Assembly (NCBI GenBank): GCA_036000965.1
Contig: DASYUT010000311.1
Span: 1-60,043 of the forward strand
Length of the DNA: 60,043 nt
From: Actinomycetes bacterium
GTDB lineage: Bacteria; Actinomycetota; CALGFH01
Direction of reading: 5' to 3'
The notes under the pieces are model-generated. The model did not search any database, was not told the DNA's origin, and saw only the letters and a list, made by a program, of their open reading frames with translations. Each line of letters opens with the position of its first letter. Position 1 is the first letter of the stretch. Shown piece by piece: positions 23,903 through 31,854 of this stretch. A program made the translations under genes and the position numbers.

Positions 23903-24216
23903 TGGCGGCCCCCCTGCATGCCGTTGGGCTGGCCGGGCAGCGCCGCGCGGATCTGCTCCAGGTTGCCAGCAGGCACAGCGATGCCCTGTGGGACAGTCCG
24001 ACGCACCGGCTCGCCCCGCCGCCAGAGAGCGACGAGATCGCCGCGGATGCGCAGCGGGTCCGAGCGGCCCGGGTCGTCGATGATCGACAAGCAGCGCAGG
24101 CTGCCGTCGTCGGTCAGGTCGACCGCGACGACTTTGCCGGTGATGCCGCTGGCACCGGTGACCAGGTCGAGGGTGACCGGGTCGCCGGGCGCCAGATAGG
24201 GGTAGACGTCGGCCAC
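23899..24216 (-). CDS. Small virion accessory protein
   Basis: 105 residues, beta-rich (DVYPYLAPGDPVTLDLVTGA, GKVVAVDLTDDGSLRC). It ends with a Gln/Gly-rich tail that overlaps the next GTG. It probably forms one transcription unit with 23270-23902. Confidence 0.6.
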   Translation of the reverse strand: MADVYPYLAPGDPVTLDLVTGASGITGKVVAVDLTDDGSLRCLSIIDDPGRSDPLRIRGDLVALWRRGEPVRRTVPQGIAVPAGNLEQIRAALPGQPNGMQGGRQ

Positions 24217-24297
24217 GGTCGATTCCTTTCGGACTGCTCACGAGATGATCACGGGAAGGTCACGGCGGCCTGCTGGCCTGCCATGCTGGGCGCTGAC

Positions 24298-24348
24298 GCT
24301 GGGTGGCGGGCGCTCCCCTGTGGGGGCAGGGTTGAGCGCCCGCCCAGC
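24298..24348 (-). terminator. Hairpin downstream of secreted-protein gene
   Basis: GCTGGGTGGCGGGCGCTC and GAGCGCCCGCCCAGC (24298-24315, 24334-24348) form a long stem with one two-base bulge. It follows the gene at 24387-24806 on the minus strand and likely isolates the secreted-protein unit. Confidence 0.6.
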
Positions 24349-24386
24349 GGACCACGGCCACGGCCCGCCGCCCGCCCTGCGACAGC

Positions 24387-24806
24387 TCAGAACGTGCCGG
24401 GGAACGTGAACGTGAGGCTGTTGGTGCTGTCGAACACGGTCACGTTGCCGATCACCAGCGACATGGGCGGGTTGCACCTGGGCTGGACGGCGAAGGTCAG
24501 GGTGACCTGGTAGTCGGCCTTGCCGTTCTGCACGGGCACCGTGATGGTGGTTGAGAATGTCTGCTTGTTGGCGGCCTGCGGGAAGTTCTCCCCCGGGTTG
24601 AGGCAGGCGGCGTCGGCGGACACGGTGACGACGATCTGCTCCTCGTCGCCGAGGCCGGCTTCCTTGCCGCCGACGGTGAGCGTGTCGCCGGAGCGGGCCA
24701 CGGAGAATGCCGAGTCGATGAAGTGGGGCTCACCGGCATGGGCGACCGGCACAGCCAGCGTCAGCGCTCCGACGAGCGTGGCCAGGACGAGCAGGATGCG
24801 CTTCAA
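24387..24806 (-). CDS. Secreted actinobacterial-type protein
   Basis: 139 residues from TTG 24806, with AAGGAGG five bases upstream. The signal peptide (ILLVLATLVGALTLAVPVAHA) is followed by GEPHFIDSAFSVARSGDTL and GKEAGLGDEEQIVVTVSA. This pattern is found in chromosomal secreted proteins of actinomycetes. Two Cys may pair. It is flanked by hairpins on both sides and lies beside another secreted gene. A lysogenic-conversion gene of host origin is the simplest reading. Confidence 0.75.
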   Translation of the reverse strand: MKRILLVLATLVGALTLAVPVAHAGEPHFIDSAFSVARSGDTLTVGGKEAGLGDEEQIVVTVSADAACLNPGENFPQAANKQTFSTTITVPVQNGKADYQVTLTFAVQPRCNPPMSLVIGNVTVFDSTNSLTFTFPGTF

Positions 24807-24875
24807 GATGCCTCCTTCGGGTGGCATGGTCAGGTGGGCGGCCGCTGAGCGGGCCACCGTGGGGTCAGGGAACTG

Positions 24876-25052
24876 CTACTTGGTCGCCGGGCACACCTCC
24901 GGCCGGTCGGCCGGGTTGCCGGTGCACTGCCCAGACTGGCCGGCGCCGTTGCCGCCGTTGGTCGGCGGGGGCGAGTCCGCGTGGGCGACGGTGGCTGCGC
25001 CGAACAGCGCGGCGAGGGTCGCGGCGATGACGAGCGTGCGCTTGGTTCGCAT
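24876..25052 (-). CDS. Small secreted Gly/Asn-rich protein
   Basis: 58 residues, ATG 25052 with AAGGGAG upstream. The signal peptide (TLVIAATLAALFGAATVAHA) is followed by a 34-residue mature peptide (NGGNGAGQSGQCTGNP, then EVCP) with two Cys. Together with the gene downstream it forms a pair of exported proteins. Confidence 0.65.
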   Translation of the reverse strand: MRTKRTLVIAATLAALFGAATVAHADSPPPTNGGNGAGQSGQCTGNPADRPEVCPATK

Positions 25053-25132
25053 GATGCTGCTCCCTTCTGGGATGTGGATGGAACGGGAACGGGGGCCGGT
25101 TGGCCTGCGATAATGCGGTTGCTGGGCGGTGT

Positions 25133-25172
25133 GTGGGCGCTCCCCCTTGGGGTTGGGATGGGGCGCCCGCCC
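25133..25172 (-). terminator. Hairpin between capsid accessory genes and secreted pair
   Basis: GGGCGCTCCCC and GGGGCGCCC form a stem with one bulge near 25136-25170. It would reduce late read-through from the capsid operon into the secreted-protein genes. Confidence 0.45.
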
Positions 25173-25184
25173 GCCCTCCCCGGG

Positions 25185-25481
25185 TCAGCCCCGCCGACGG
25201 TTGCTCGAGCGGCTGCTGCTGCTGGGACGGGTGATGCCGGGGTGGTCGGCGGTGGTCATGGCGCCCTGGCTGCCTGCTGATCGCTCCCCCGCCGTCTCCT
25301 CCCCCGCCGGCTGGGTGCCGGTCTTGGCCTCCTCGCCCAGCCCGGGGATCTGCTTGAGGGTGTCGGAGGAGTCGCGGTTGACCCATTCGGCGTCGTCGGC
25401 GTCGAGCTCGATCTTGCTGCCCTTCTCCCACGGACCGTGACCGCCGCTGCGATAGTCCTTGAGGACCTCGTAGCGGGGCAT
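25185..25481 (-). CDS. Small capsid-region protein with disordered tail
   Basis: 98 residues from ATG 25481. The first 50 residues (RYEVLKDYRSGGHGPWEKGS, DADDAEWVNRDS) form a small fold known from connector regions of actinobacteriophages. The rest is Gly/Ser/Arg-rich and ends in SSSSRSSNRRRG, much like the tail of the protein at 15006-15407. Confidence 0.6.
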   Translation of the reverse strand: MPRYEVLKDYRSGGHGPWEKGSKIELDADDAEWVNRDSSDTLKQIPGLGEEAKTGTQPAGEETAGERSAGSQGAMTTADHPGITRPSSSSRSSNRRRG

Positions 25482-25482
25482 G

Positions 25483-25818
25483 TCAGGCTCCCACCAGGGC
25501 ACGCCAGGCGGCGCCGTCGCAAAAGAGGATCGCCGCCTTGTTCTGCGCGACGGTGGCGATGGTGGCGGCGGCTGGGTTGCGGACCGTGAGCGAGAACGCG
25601 CCGCCGGAGGCGTTGTAGATGAACAGGTACGCGCCGGCGCTGGCCGCCTCGGCTGGCAGGTCGAGGTTGCGGGCCGCGGTCGGCGCGAACACGAACATCT
25701 GGAACTGCTCGATCTCGGCGACGGTGAGCACCCGGTCGGCAGTCAGGGATTCGCTGGCGCGCACGGTCACCCGGCTGGCCCGATCGCTCGGCCAGGTGGC
25801 GATCTTCTCTCTTGGCAT
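25483..25818 (-). CDS. Putative capsid decoration/fiber protein
   Basis: 111 residues. LTVAEIEQFQMFVFAPTAAR is followed by AYLFIYNASGGAFSLTVRNP and ILFCDGAAWRALVG, the strand pattern of phage head-fiber or decoration proteins. It lies close to the major capsid gene, which supports a head-surface role. Confidence 0.6.
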   Translation of the reverse strand: MPREKIATWPSDRASRVTVRASESLTADRVLTVAEIEQFQMFVFAPTAARNLDLPAEAASAGAYLFIYNASGGAFSLTVRNPAAATIATVAQNKAAILFCDGAAWRALVGA

Positions 25819-25821
25819 CGG

Positions 25822-26115
25822 TCATGCTCCTTTCGTGCCGAACCCGGCCGGCCAAGCCTCGGCCGCCGCCTCGGCGTTGGTGAGACCGGGCACCCGCTCG
25901 AGCAGCAGCGCGTGGGACTGCTGGTCCCAGCCGGTCACGCGGTAGACGACCTGGCCGCCGAGGACCAGCCGGTCGCCGGAGACCCGTATGGTGACCTGGT
26001 CGGCACTGGCCAGCAGCGCCAGGCTCATCCGCGCTATCGGCGGGGCCTGCTCGACCACCACCCGCCCGTCCGCCTCACGCCGGACGATGACCTCACCCTC
26101 AAGCAGCTCACTCAT
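25822..26115 (-). CDS. Small capsid-associated protein
   Basis: 97 residues from ATG 26115. Beta-rich (GEVIVRREADGRVVVEQAP; RLVLGGQVVYRVTGW) with an alanine-rich end. It overlaps the upstream gene by eight bases. Unknown function; head accessory role inferred from place. Confidence 0.6.
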   Translation of the reverse strand: MSELLEGEVIVRREADGRVVVEQAPPIARMSLALLASADQVTIRVSGDRLVLGGQVVYRVTGWDQQSHALLLERVPGLTNAEAAAEAWPAGFGTKGA

Positions 26116-26953
26116 CCTGGTCTCCTGTCTCCTCGCACAGCTGTCCGAACAGGCCAAACATGGCGTCCTGGAGGTAGCGGACGGTGGGCCGCAGCACCGC
26201 CCACGCGCTGTCGGATGGTGCGCGGAGCGCGGCGGTCAGCGCGGTGGCGCTCACGCATTCGACCGCCTGGCGGACCGCCATCGCGGCGCCGATCGAGCAG
26301 ACCCGCTCCAACGCTCCACCGTCGGCCTGCTGCCGCTGGCTGGCCCGCAGCGCAGCGACCAGCGCGCCGGTCAGCGTGAGCCCGTCGGCGCGGTCCAGCT
26401 CGAGCAGACACCCATCCCGTGCGGAGAACACGCCAGCGGCATGGGTCGCCCAGGTGGACGCCTCGACCGCCTGGCTGGCCGTCTTCGATGTTGCCCACGC
26501 GGCTTCCAGCCCGCTCCGCGCGGCATATCCGGCCGCCTCCACGGTCGGCTGGACTGCAAGCGCCGACTCCCAGTCGCTGATCGGCGCGGCCCGCTCAAGT
26601 GGGGTGGCGTGGCCGGCTAGGCTGGCGCAGCGCAGCAGCGCTGGCGTGGCGCTGCGGACCAGCCAGTCGGCAAGTTGCAGCGCCCGCCACCGGTCGCGCC
26701 CGTCGTCGGCGCTGGTCGCCAGCTTCGGGATGAGCGGCTTGAGCCGCTGCCGGGGTCCGTCGTTCAACGCGGCCGCCCAACTGCGACCAAGGGTGGCCAG
26801 CACCGGGGAGACGCATGCGGGCGTGTCCGAATGCGCCTCCCCGGCCCACCAGGCGGCCGCCTCGAGCAGGCTGGTCCCGTCCGCGCGGCGCCCGTGCGCA
26901 CCGGCTGCAAGGTGCAGCGCGTCGAGGTCGAGCCCGCCAGCGACCGTGCTCAT
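26108..26953 (-). CDS. Conserved helical protein beside the capsid gene
   Basis: 281 residues, almost entirely alpha-helical and alanine-rich (LLEAAAWWAGEAHSD, RQRLKPLIPKLATS, RWRALQLADWLVRSATPALL). The ATG overlaps the capsid stop. Similar frames occur in actinomycete genomes and phages but I know no function. It is not a decoration fold; a helper in head assembly or a non-virion cargo are both possible. Confidence 0.6.
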   Translation of the reverse strand: MSTVAGGLDLDALHLAAGAHGRRADGTSLLEAAAWWAGEAHSDTPACVSPVLATLGRSWAAALNDGPRQRLKPLIPKLATSADDGRDRWRALQLADWLVRSATPALLRCASLAGHATPLERAAPISDWESALAVQPTVEAAGYAARSGLEAAWATSKTASQAVEASTWATHAAGVFSARDGCLLELDRADGLTLTGALVAALRASQRQQADGGALERVCSIGAAMAVRQAVECVSATALTAALRAPSDSAWAVLRPTVRYLQDAMFGLFGQLCEETGDQDE

Positions 26954-28530
26954 CAGGTGACGAGCAGGTTGTAGAGCGCCGCGACCGCCTCGATCGCCGA
27001 GGCCGCACCGGTCGGCGAGAACCGGCCGAAGCCCAGCCGCAGCGAGTAGACCAGGCGGGTCTGGTCGGTCGCTGGGAGCCGCTCCGTCTCCACCATCACC
27101 CGACGGCGCCAGCCCGTCTTGAAGCCGCGACGGTTGAATGCCAGGCAGCCACCCTTGATGTTGTTGGCGGGGGTGGCCGCGTCGCTCTTGCCGTCCGCAG
27201 CGGTCAGGTTCATCGCCATCGCCCCGACCAGCGGGTAGCGGGCGATCTTGGCGATCTCGCCGGTGAGCACGGTCGCCTGGGGGCCGTACTTGTCGACGGT
27301 GAGGACCTCGTCGATGAGGGCGATCCGGTCGGCGGTCTCCGGGTCGCTCACGTACACCAGGTCGTTGGGGTCGGCGGGGTGGCCCCAGTCGACCAGCCGC
27401 GGGCGGTCCAGCATCAGCCCACGCAGCGTGTGCAGCTTGACCAGGGTCGGGTAGCCGGCCGCGCCGTCCACGGCGTTGGCGGTGTTGTCGACGATGTAGG
27501 CGTGGCGGATCCCGTCGAAGGCGAGGTAGTGCTTGGTGGCGCCTGGGGTCTGGTCGTCGCTGTTGATGTTGCCGGTCGCCGAGGCAGTGTCATCGCCGTT
27601 CAGCACGAGGCTGTCGCTGTAGTGCGCGATCGACGTGGCCGCCTGGCGGCGCAGGAACGGCACGAACGGGATGATCGAATCCTCGTCGATCTCCCCGGAC
27701 CAGACTTGGTGGATGAGGAATTTCTTGGCGTTGACCTGCACCCGGTTGGAGCCGGTCTTGACGGTGGCGTAGGCACCGGCGGTGGGCAGGCCGGTGGTGT
27801 TGTCGTAAGTGGTCGACTCCGGCACGAACAGCATTTCGGGGATGTCGACCTCGACCGGGAGGAACGCGGTCGGGTCGGTCATCTCGAACGACTCGATCAG
27901 GCCGAAGACGCGGGAGTCGCGGCGGGCCGCATCCCACAGGGTGCCGACGTACTGCGCGCCGATCAGCTGCTGCCCGAACCCGGATTCGGCGGTGTCCATC
28001 GCGCCGGTGTCGGCCAGGGCGACCATGGCCTGCTGGTAGGCGGTGGTCTGCTCCCACGCGCCACGACGGGCAAGCGCCCGGTCGGGGCCGTGGAACATGG
28101 TCAGCGGGAGGCGAGGGAACATGTCGTCGATCGCCTTGCGGTCCAGCTCGCGGACCTGCGCCTCCGGGAGGTAGTAGGCGTCGGTGACCTGGCCGAACGT
28201 GCTGTTCAGGGTCTCCGAGGGGCCTTCGTAGATGCCGACGGCGTTGACCTTCTTCTGCCCCTTCAACGAGGTCTGGAGCTCGTGGAGGAACTCGATGTCG
28301 GCAACGGACAGGCCCCAGCGGCGGTACTTGGTGCCGACCAGCTTGCCATCGTCGGCGCCGGCGCCGAACCGCATCTTGCGCTGGAACTCGGGGTCGTCGC
28401 CGAGGCTCTCGATGATGCCGCGGACGATCCCGGTGAGCGCCACATCGCTGGTGCGCGCCGACAGGTCTTCGCTGATGCCGTCCAGGCGCTGGCGGATGTC
28501 CAGGGCCAGCGCGTCGAGCGTGACGGTCAT
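26953..28530 (-). CDS. Major capsid protein (HK97-like)
   Basis: 525 residues, long for an HK97 subunit. The N-terminal ~190 residues are charged and helical (DIRQRLDGISEDL, ELDRKAIDDMFPRLPL), like a scaffolding delta domain. The shell domain follows (FGLIESFEMTDPTAFLPVEV, NAKKFLIHQVWSGEIDED, and a late YSLRLGFGRFSP). It lies directly downstream of the protease. It forms the icosahedral shell after proteolytic maturation. Confidence 0.85.
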   Translation of the reverse strand: MTVTLDALALDIRQRLDGISEDLSARTSDVALTGIVRGIIESLGDDPEFQRKMRFGAGADDGKLVGTKYRRWGLSVADIEFLHELQTSLKGQKKVNAVGIYEGPSETLNSTFGQVTDAYYLPEAQVRELDRKAIDDMFPRLPLTMFHGPDRALARRGAWEQTTAYQQAMVALADTGAMDTAESGFGQQLIGAQYVGTLWDAARRDSRVFGLIESFEMTDPTAFLPVEVDIPEMLFVPESTTYDNTTGLPTAGAYATVKTGSNRVQVNAKKFLIHQVWSGEIDEDSIIPFVPFLRRQAATSIAHYSDSLVLNGDDTASATGNINSDDQTPGATKHYLAFDGIRHAYIVDNTANAVDGAAGYPTLVKLHTLRGLMLDRPRLVDWGHPADPNDLVYVSDPETADRIALIDEVLTVDKYGPQATVLTGEIAKIARYPLVGAMAMNLTAADGKSDAATPANNIKGGCLAFNRRGFKTGWRRRVMVETERLPATDQTRLVYSLRLGFGRFSPTGAASAIEAVAALYNLLVT

Positions 28531-28550
28531 GTGCCGTGCTCCTTTCCCGC

Positions 28551-29648
28551 TCAGAGGCGGATGGCTGCCAGGAAGTCCTGCACAGCGTTGGGTGCCGGCG
28601 TCCAGCCCTCCTGGGTCTGGGCGTCGAGGTGGTTCTGCAGGTGCGCCTTGACACCCGTCTTGTCGGCTTCGGGGATGTCGGCGCCCTCCAGGCGCGCCAG
28701 TCCGTTGCGGCAGCCGCCGAGGTTGGCGGGGCCGCCCTGCTCGCGGTGGTGGGGGAACTTGTAGGAGGCCTTGGCGTCCTGGTCGCCGGCGGCGTCACGC
28801 CAGGCGTGGCAGTAGCGCAGCGTGGCGGCCTCGTTCGGCATCCCCGACACGGCTGCGTCGGCGTCCCACTCCGAGTCCTCCACTGCGGTGGTGTGGGAGG
28901 GGATCGCCACCAGCGCCTGCTGGATCCGGGGGACCTCCAGCGCCCGGCCCAGCGTCTGCTCGAGCAGGTCCATGAGCCGGTTGACGGTCGCCTCCATGCG
29001 GTCGAGCCGATCACCGGTCATGCCCGGCGCTGGCGGGGCGGGGAAGTCGGGTGGGGCCAGCGGCGCACCGGCGGGGGGCAGCTTCGGGTCGGCGATCAGC
29101 GCCTCCCAGCCGGCAAGCTGCTCGGGGTCGCCGAAGTCCTCCAGGAGTTCTCGCCCGAACATGCTGAGCGCCGCCAGCGACACGCGGCTGGCCTTGAGCG
29201 CGCCCGGGTCGGCCGGGACCGGCACCGACGACACCTCGGCGAGGTCGTAGTAGGCCTCCTTCTCGATCTGCTCCGCGGTCAGCCGGCCGGTGAGCGGCGC
29301 GCCGTTCTTGTCGACGAAGTCGATTCCCACGCTCACGGCGTTGAGGAACCCGGCGCGGTACTGCCGCTCGACGTCGGCGGCGAACGGGTTGTCCCGGTCG
29401 AAGGTGATCGTGTTGAGCAGCCGACCGTCCCGCAGCGACGCGCGGCCCCGGCCGATCGGGCGGAGGAACGGGATGTGCATCCACAGGACCACCGGGTTGG
29501 CGTTGTAGTTGTCGATCCGCCAGCCCTCGTGGCGCAGCCGGAACCCGTAGCGGTTCAGCCGGGTCGTGCTCGCGGTGAACGTGAGCGCCTCGTCGTCGCT
29601 GGGCGACTGCAGCAGCCCGCGGGTCAGCGCGCGCCGTGGTTCGGTCAT
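28551..29648 (-). CDS. Prohead protease with C-terminal extension
   Basis: 365 residues. The U35-type protease spans about 1-165: WMHIPF with the likely catalytic His, FLNAVSVGID with Ser, then DLAEVSSVPVPADPGA. A Pro-rich linker and a short coiled coil follow (RLDRMEATVNRLMDLLEQ), and a C-terminal domain (EWDADAAV, YKFPHHREQGG, DIPEADKTGVKAHL) known from actinobacteriophage maturation proteases. It would process the capsid delta domain. The ATG overlaps the portal stop. Confidence 0.85.
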   Translation of the reverse strand: MTEPRRALTRGLLQSPSDDEALTFTASTTRLNRYGFRLRHEGWRIDNYNANPVVLWMHIPFLRPIGRGRASLRDGRLLNTITFDRDNPFAADVERQYRAGFLNAVSVGIDFVDKNGAPLTGRLTAEQIEKEAYYDLAEVSSVPVPADPGALKASRVSLAALSMFGRELLEDFGDPEQLAGWEALIADPKLPPAGAPLAPPDFPAPPAPGMTGDRLDRMEATVNRLMDLLEQTLGRALEVPRIQQALVAIPSHTTAVEDSEWDADAAVSGMPNEAATLRYCHAWRDAAGDQDAKASYKFPHHREQGGPANLGGCRNGLARLEGADIPEADKTGVKAHLQNHLDAQTQEGWTPAPNAVQDFLAAIRL

Positions 29649-31087
29649 CGGTGCCCCTTTCCGTTGCGCCCGTTGAGGGCGAATGGGCCGTGCCGCAGCT
29701 CCATCTGCGCCAGCTCGAGGGCGGCCATCATGCTGGCCGCCTCCTGCTGGTCGACCTGGCCGTTGCCGCCGCCATTGCCGCCATCCCCGCCGTTGCCGCC
29801 GGTCGGCGTGGTGTCGCCCTGCGGCTTGCTGGTCGCGCCGGTGACGGCGCTCTTGTTGACCGGCGCCCACCAGGCGTCACCCCACGCGACCTCGGGGAGG
29901 CCCTGGCGGCGCCGCCACTCGTTGATGGTGAGCGCGCCGATCTCGATCGCCCGGCGGTCCCGGTCCCACCCTTCGCTGGCGAGCTGCTGCAGCTCGGGCA
30001 CCTGGGAGTAGTCGAACTCGGCATGATCGGCGGTCGCTGGGCGACCGCGGGTGCGGGCGAACATGGGGAGGAACTGCTGCACGATCTCGTCGGCGCGCAA
30101 CTGGGAGTCCGGGCGGAGCGCGTCGGTCCACAGCTGCTGACGAAACTCCCGCATGTTGCTGAGCGTGGCGTAGGCGAGGTCGTTCATGAGCGGCGCGGGA
30201 ATCCCCAGCGCATTCCAGACCTGGCGGGCCATCAGCCCCAGGCCTTCGACGAACTGGGCATCCTTGGGGGTGACGTTCAGCGCACGGAGCTGCGCCTCGA
30301 AGCGGAGCACGCTCCAGCGGTGCGCCTTGTCGACGCCACTCCAGCGCCGCTCCAGCATCTCCTCCAGCTCCAACTGCTGCTGCTTGGAGAAGGTGACCTT
30401 GTCGTGGTCGGGGACGATCAGCCCGCCGGCCATCAGGCCCTGCCGGAACAGGTTGGCGTTGGCCTGCAGCATCGCCGAGCCGGTGTCGGCGGCCCGCAAC
30501 GCGGCGGTCAGCGGCGACAGCGACTGGAACTCGTCGTTCGGGTTCGGGTAGCGGAACCACACCACCTCGCCCGGGGCGAACTCGATGGTCGGCCCGCCGG
30601 TGAGCGGCAGGTACAGGAACTTCTCGAGATACCACTTCGGGTGGGGGACGGGGCGCATCTGGGTGGGCTTGCACCACCAGATTTCCTGCGGGTTGCCCTC
30701 CAGCGCGCCCTCGACCGCCCAGAACGACTCCCCCCACAGGCACATGGCCAGCTCGTCCATCCGGTCGAGCCGCCGGCGGGTCCAGAACGGGTTGACCCGG
30801 CGGAGCAGGTCGACTGCGGGGCCGCTGGTGAGCTCGGTGCGCTCCGGGCCGGAGCCGTTGAAGACCTGCAGGTTGAGGCTCGACATGTGCCGGGCGCGCA
30901 ACGCCGCCGCGGAGTAGACCTCGTTGGAGGTGGCCAGATACTGGCCATACTTCTCCGGGTCGTAACTGGCCGCATGCCCGGTCAGGCCCTCGAACGGGGG
31001 GGCGATCGCGCCGGCGACCGGGGATGCCAGCTCCGCGCCGCCACGACGGCTCCGGTAAACCTCCAGGACGCGCTCGGCCAGGCCCAC
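29645..31087 (-). CDS. Portal protein
   Basis: 480 residues from GTG 31087. It has HK97-portal features: SNEVYSAAALRARHMSSLNL, PTIEFAPGEVVWFRYPNPND, a stem helix near QQQLELEEMLERRW and the wing region ALTINEWRRRQGLPEVAWGD. The last ~60 residues are Gly/Asn-rich, then helical. It forms the dodecameric DNA channel at one vertex. Confidence 0.9.
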   Translation of the reverse strand: MGLAERVLEVYRSRRGGAELASPVAGAIAPPFEGLTGHAASYDPEKYGQYLATSNEVYSAAALRARHMSSLNLQVFNGSGPERTELTSGPAVDLLRRVNPFWTRRRLDRMDELAMCLWGESFWAVEGALEGNPQEIWWCKPTQMRPVPHPKWYLEKFLYLPLTGGPTIEFAPGEVVWFRYPNPNDEFQSLSPLTAALRAADTGSAMLQANANLFRQGLMAGGLIVPDHDKVTFSKQQQLELEEMLERRWSGVDKAHRWSVLRFEAQLRALNVTPKDAQFVEGLGLMARQVWNALGIPAPLMNDLAYATLSNMREFRQQLWTDALRPDSQLRADEIVQQFLPMFARTRGRPATADHAEFDYSQVPELQQLASEGWDRDRRAIEIGALTINEWRRRQGLPEVAWGDAWWAPVNKSAVTGATSKPQGDTTPTGGNGGDGGNGGGNGQVDQQEAASMMAALELAQMELRHGPFALNGRNGKGHR

Positions 31088-31088
31088 G

Positions 31089-31277
31089 TCAGCTCTCCTC
31101 GACCCGCTCGGGCCAGTGCCACGTCCCGCCAGCCTTGCCGTCCTCGTCCTGGCGGCAGCCACCGTCGGCGATCGCGTGGAAGAACAGGCCGGTCGGATTC
31201 AGCACGCACAGCCCGACGACCGGCCCTGGCGTGCCATAGGACACGTAGTGGACGATCCGTCCGACGCTCGGCCTCAT
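31089..31277 (-). CDS. Conserved small phage protein (RPSVGRIVHYVSYG family)
   Basis: 62 residues. RPSVGRIVHYVSYGTPGP, then LCVLNPTGLFFH and GGTWHWPE, is a motif set I recognise from many actinobacteriophages, where the protein is usually of unknown role. This copy is short because the central part between YGTP and VGLCVLN seems trimmed. It lies between portal and terminase genes. Confidence 0.75.
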   Translation of the reverse strand: MRPSVGRIVHYVSYGTPGPVVGLCVLNPTGLFFHAIADGGCRQDEDGKAGGTWHWPERVEES

Positions 31278-31405
31278 GGTCGCCTCCCGATCTGGTAGCG
31301 GCCCAGCCACCGCCGGAACGTGCGAAGCCGGCGGGGCACCGTGATGCCGGCGGCGCGCAGCCGGGCCTGCTCGAAGCGCAGCCGCTTGGCGACGACGGAC
31401 CTCAT
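31274..31405 (-). CDS. Tiny arginine-rich protein
   Basis: 43 residues, about one third Arg/Lys (KRLRFEQARLRAAGI, RRLRTFRRWLGRYQ). It overlaps both neighbours by four bases. It may bind nucleic acid. Confidence 0.5.
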   Translation of the reverse strand: MRSVVAKRLRFEQARLRAAGITVPRRLRTFRRWLGRYQIGRRP

Positions 31406-31650
31406 GCGTACGGGTCCACCTTCCGCTTGCCACGGATCGCGTCCAGGCCGCCGGCCTGCTGCCACCCGACCAGCGCACCCGACCAGGCGAACGCCACCGC
31501 CATCCACGCGACCTGGAGAATCAGCACCGCCAGGAAGCCGAGCACGAACAGCGGCGCGCTGATCACCGCCAGCAGCGCCTTGGCCGGATCCAGCCCGCGT
31601 GCCTCCCGCTCGACCCGCTCGAAGATCTGCTGCCACGCCTGCACCGTCAT
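31402..31650 (-). CDS. Small membrane protein
   Basis: 82 residues with two hydrophobic segments (about 25-48 and 50-64; AVISAPLFVLGFLAVLILQ) and charged ends. It lies between terminase and portal genes, divergent from the leaderless gene at 31681. No family. Confidence 0.6.
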   Translation of the reverse strand: MTVQAWQQIFERVEREARGLDPAKALLAVISAPLFVLGFLAVLILQVAWMAVAFAWSGALVGWQQAGGLDAIRGKRKVDPYA

Positions 31651-31668
31651 GGGCTCATCTCCTGGGAA

Positions 31669-31683
31669 TACGCTGTGCGGATG
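31669..31683 (+). promoter_or_regulatory. Leaderless-start motif TACGCTGTGCGGATG
   Basis: A TANNNT -10 box lies six bases before the ATG, so transcription would start at the ATG itself. The same 15-base arrangement with two differences precedes the gene at 59210 on the minus strand. No -35 box is evident. There is no ribosome site, which agrees with a leaderless message. Confidence 0.5.
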
Positions 31684-31854
31684 AACTCGCTGGTTGACTA
31701 CCTGGCCGTCTGCCCGAACGGGCATCGCAGCTTCCTGCGCCTGGCCGGCATCGCCATCCCGGCACTGGGCATCGAGGCGGACCCGGAGATCAAGGGCGTC
31801 TGCACCACCTGCCAAGCCCCAGCCCAGCTCCACCGCCTGCCACCGGTCCGCTAG
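31681..31854 (+). CDS. Zinc-ribbon-like small protein on opposite strand
   Basis: 57 residues. VCPNGHRSFLRL and GVCTTCQAP supply a C..H / CxxC pair about 25 residues apart. The gene runs against the late operon and its end overlaps the terminase stop by four bases. The promoter-like motif touching the ATG suggests leaderless expression independent of the late genes. Confidence 0.55.
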   Translation: MNSLVDYLAVCPNGHRSFLRLAGIAIPALGIEADPEIKGVCTTCQAPAQLHRLPPVR

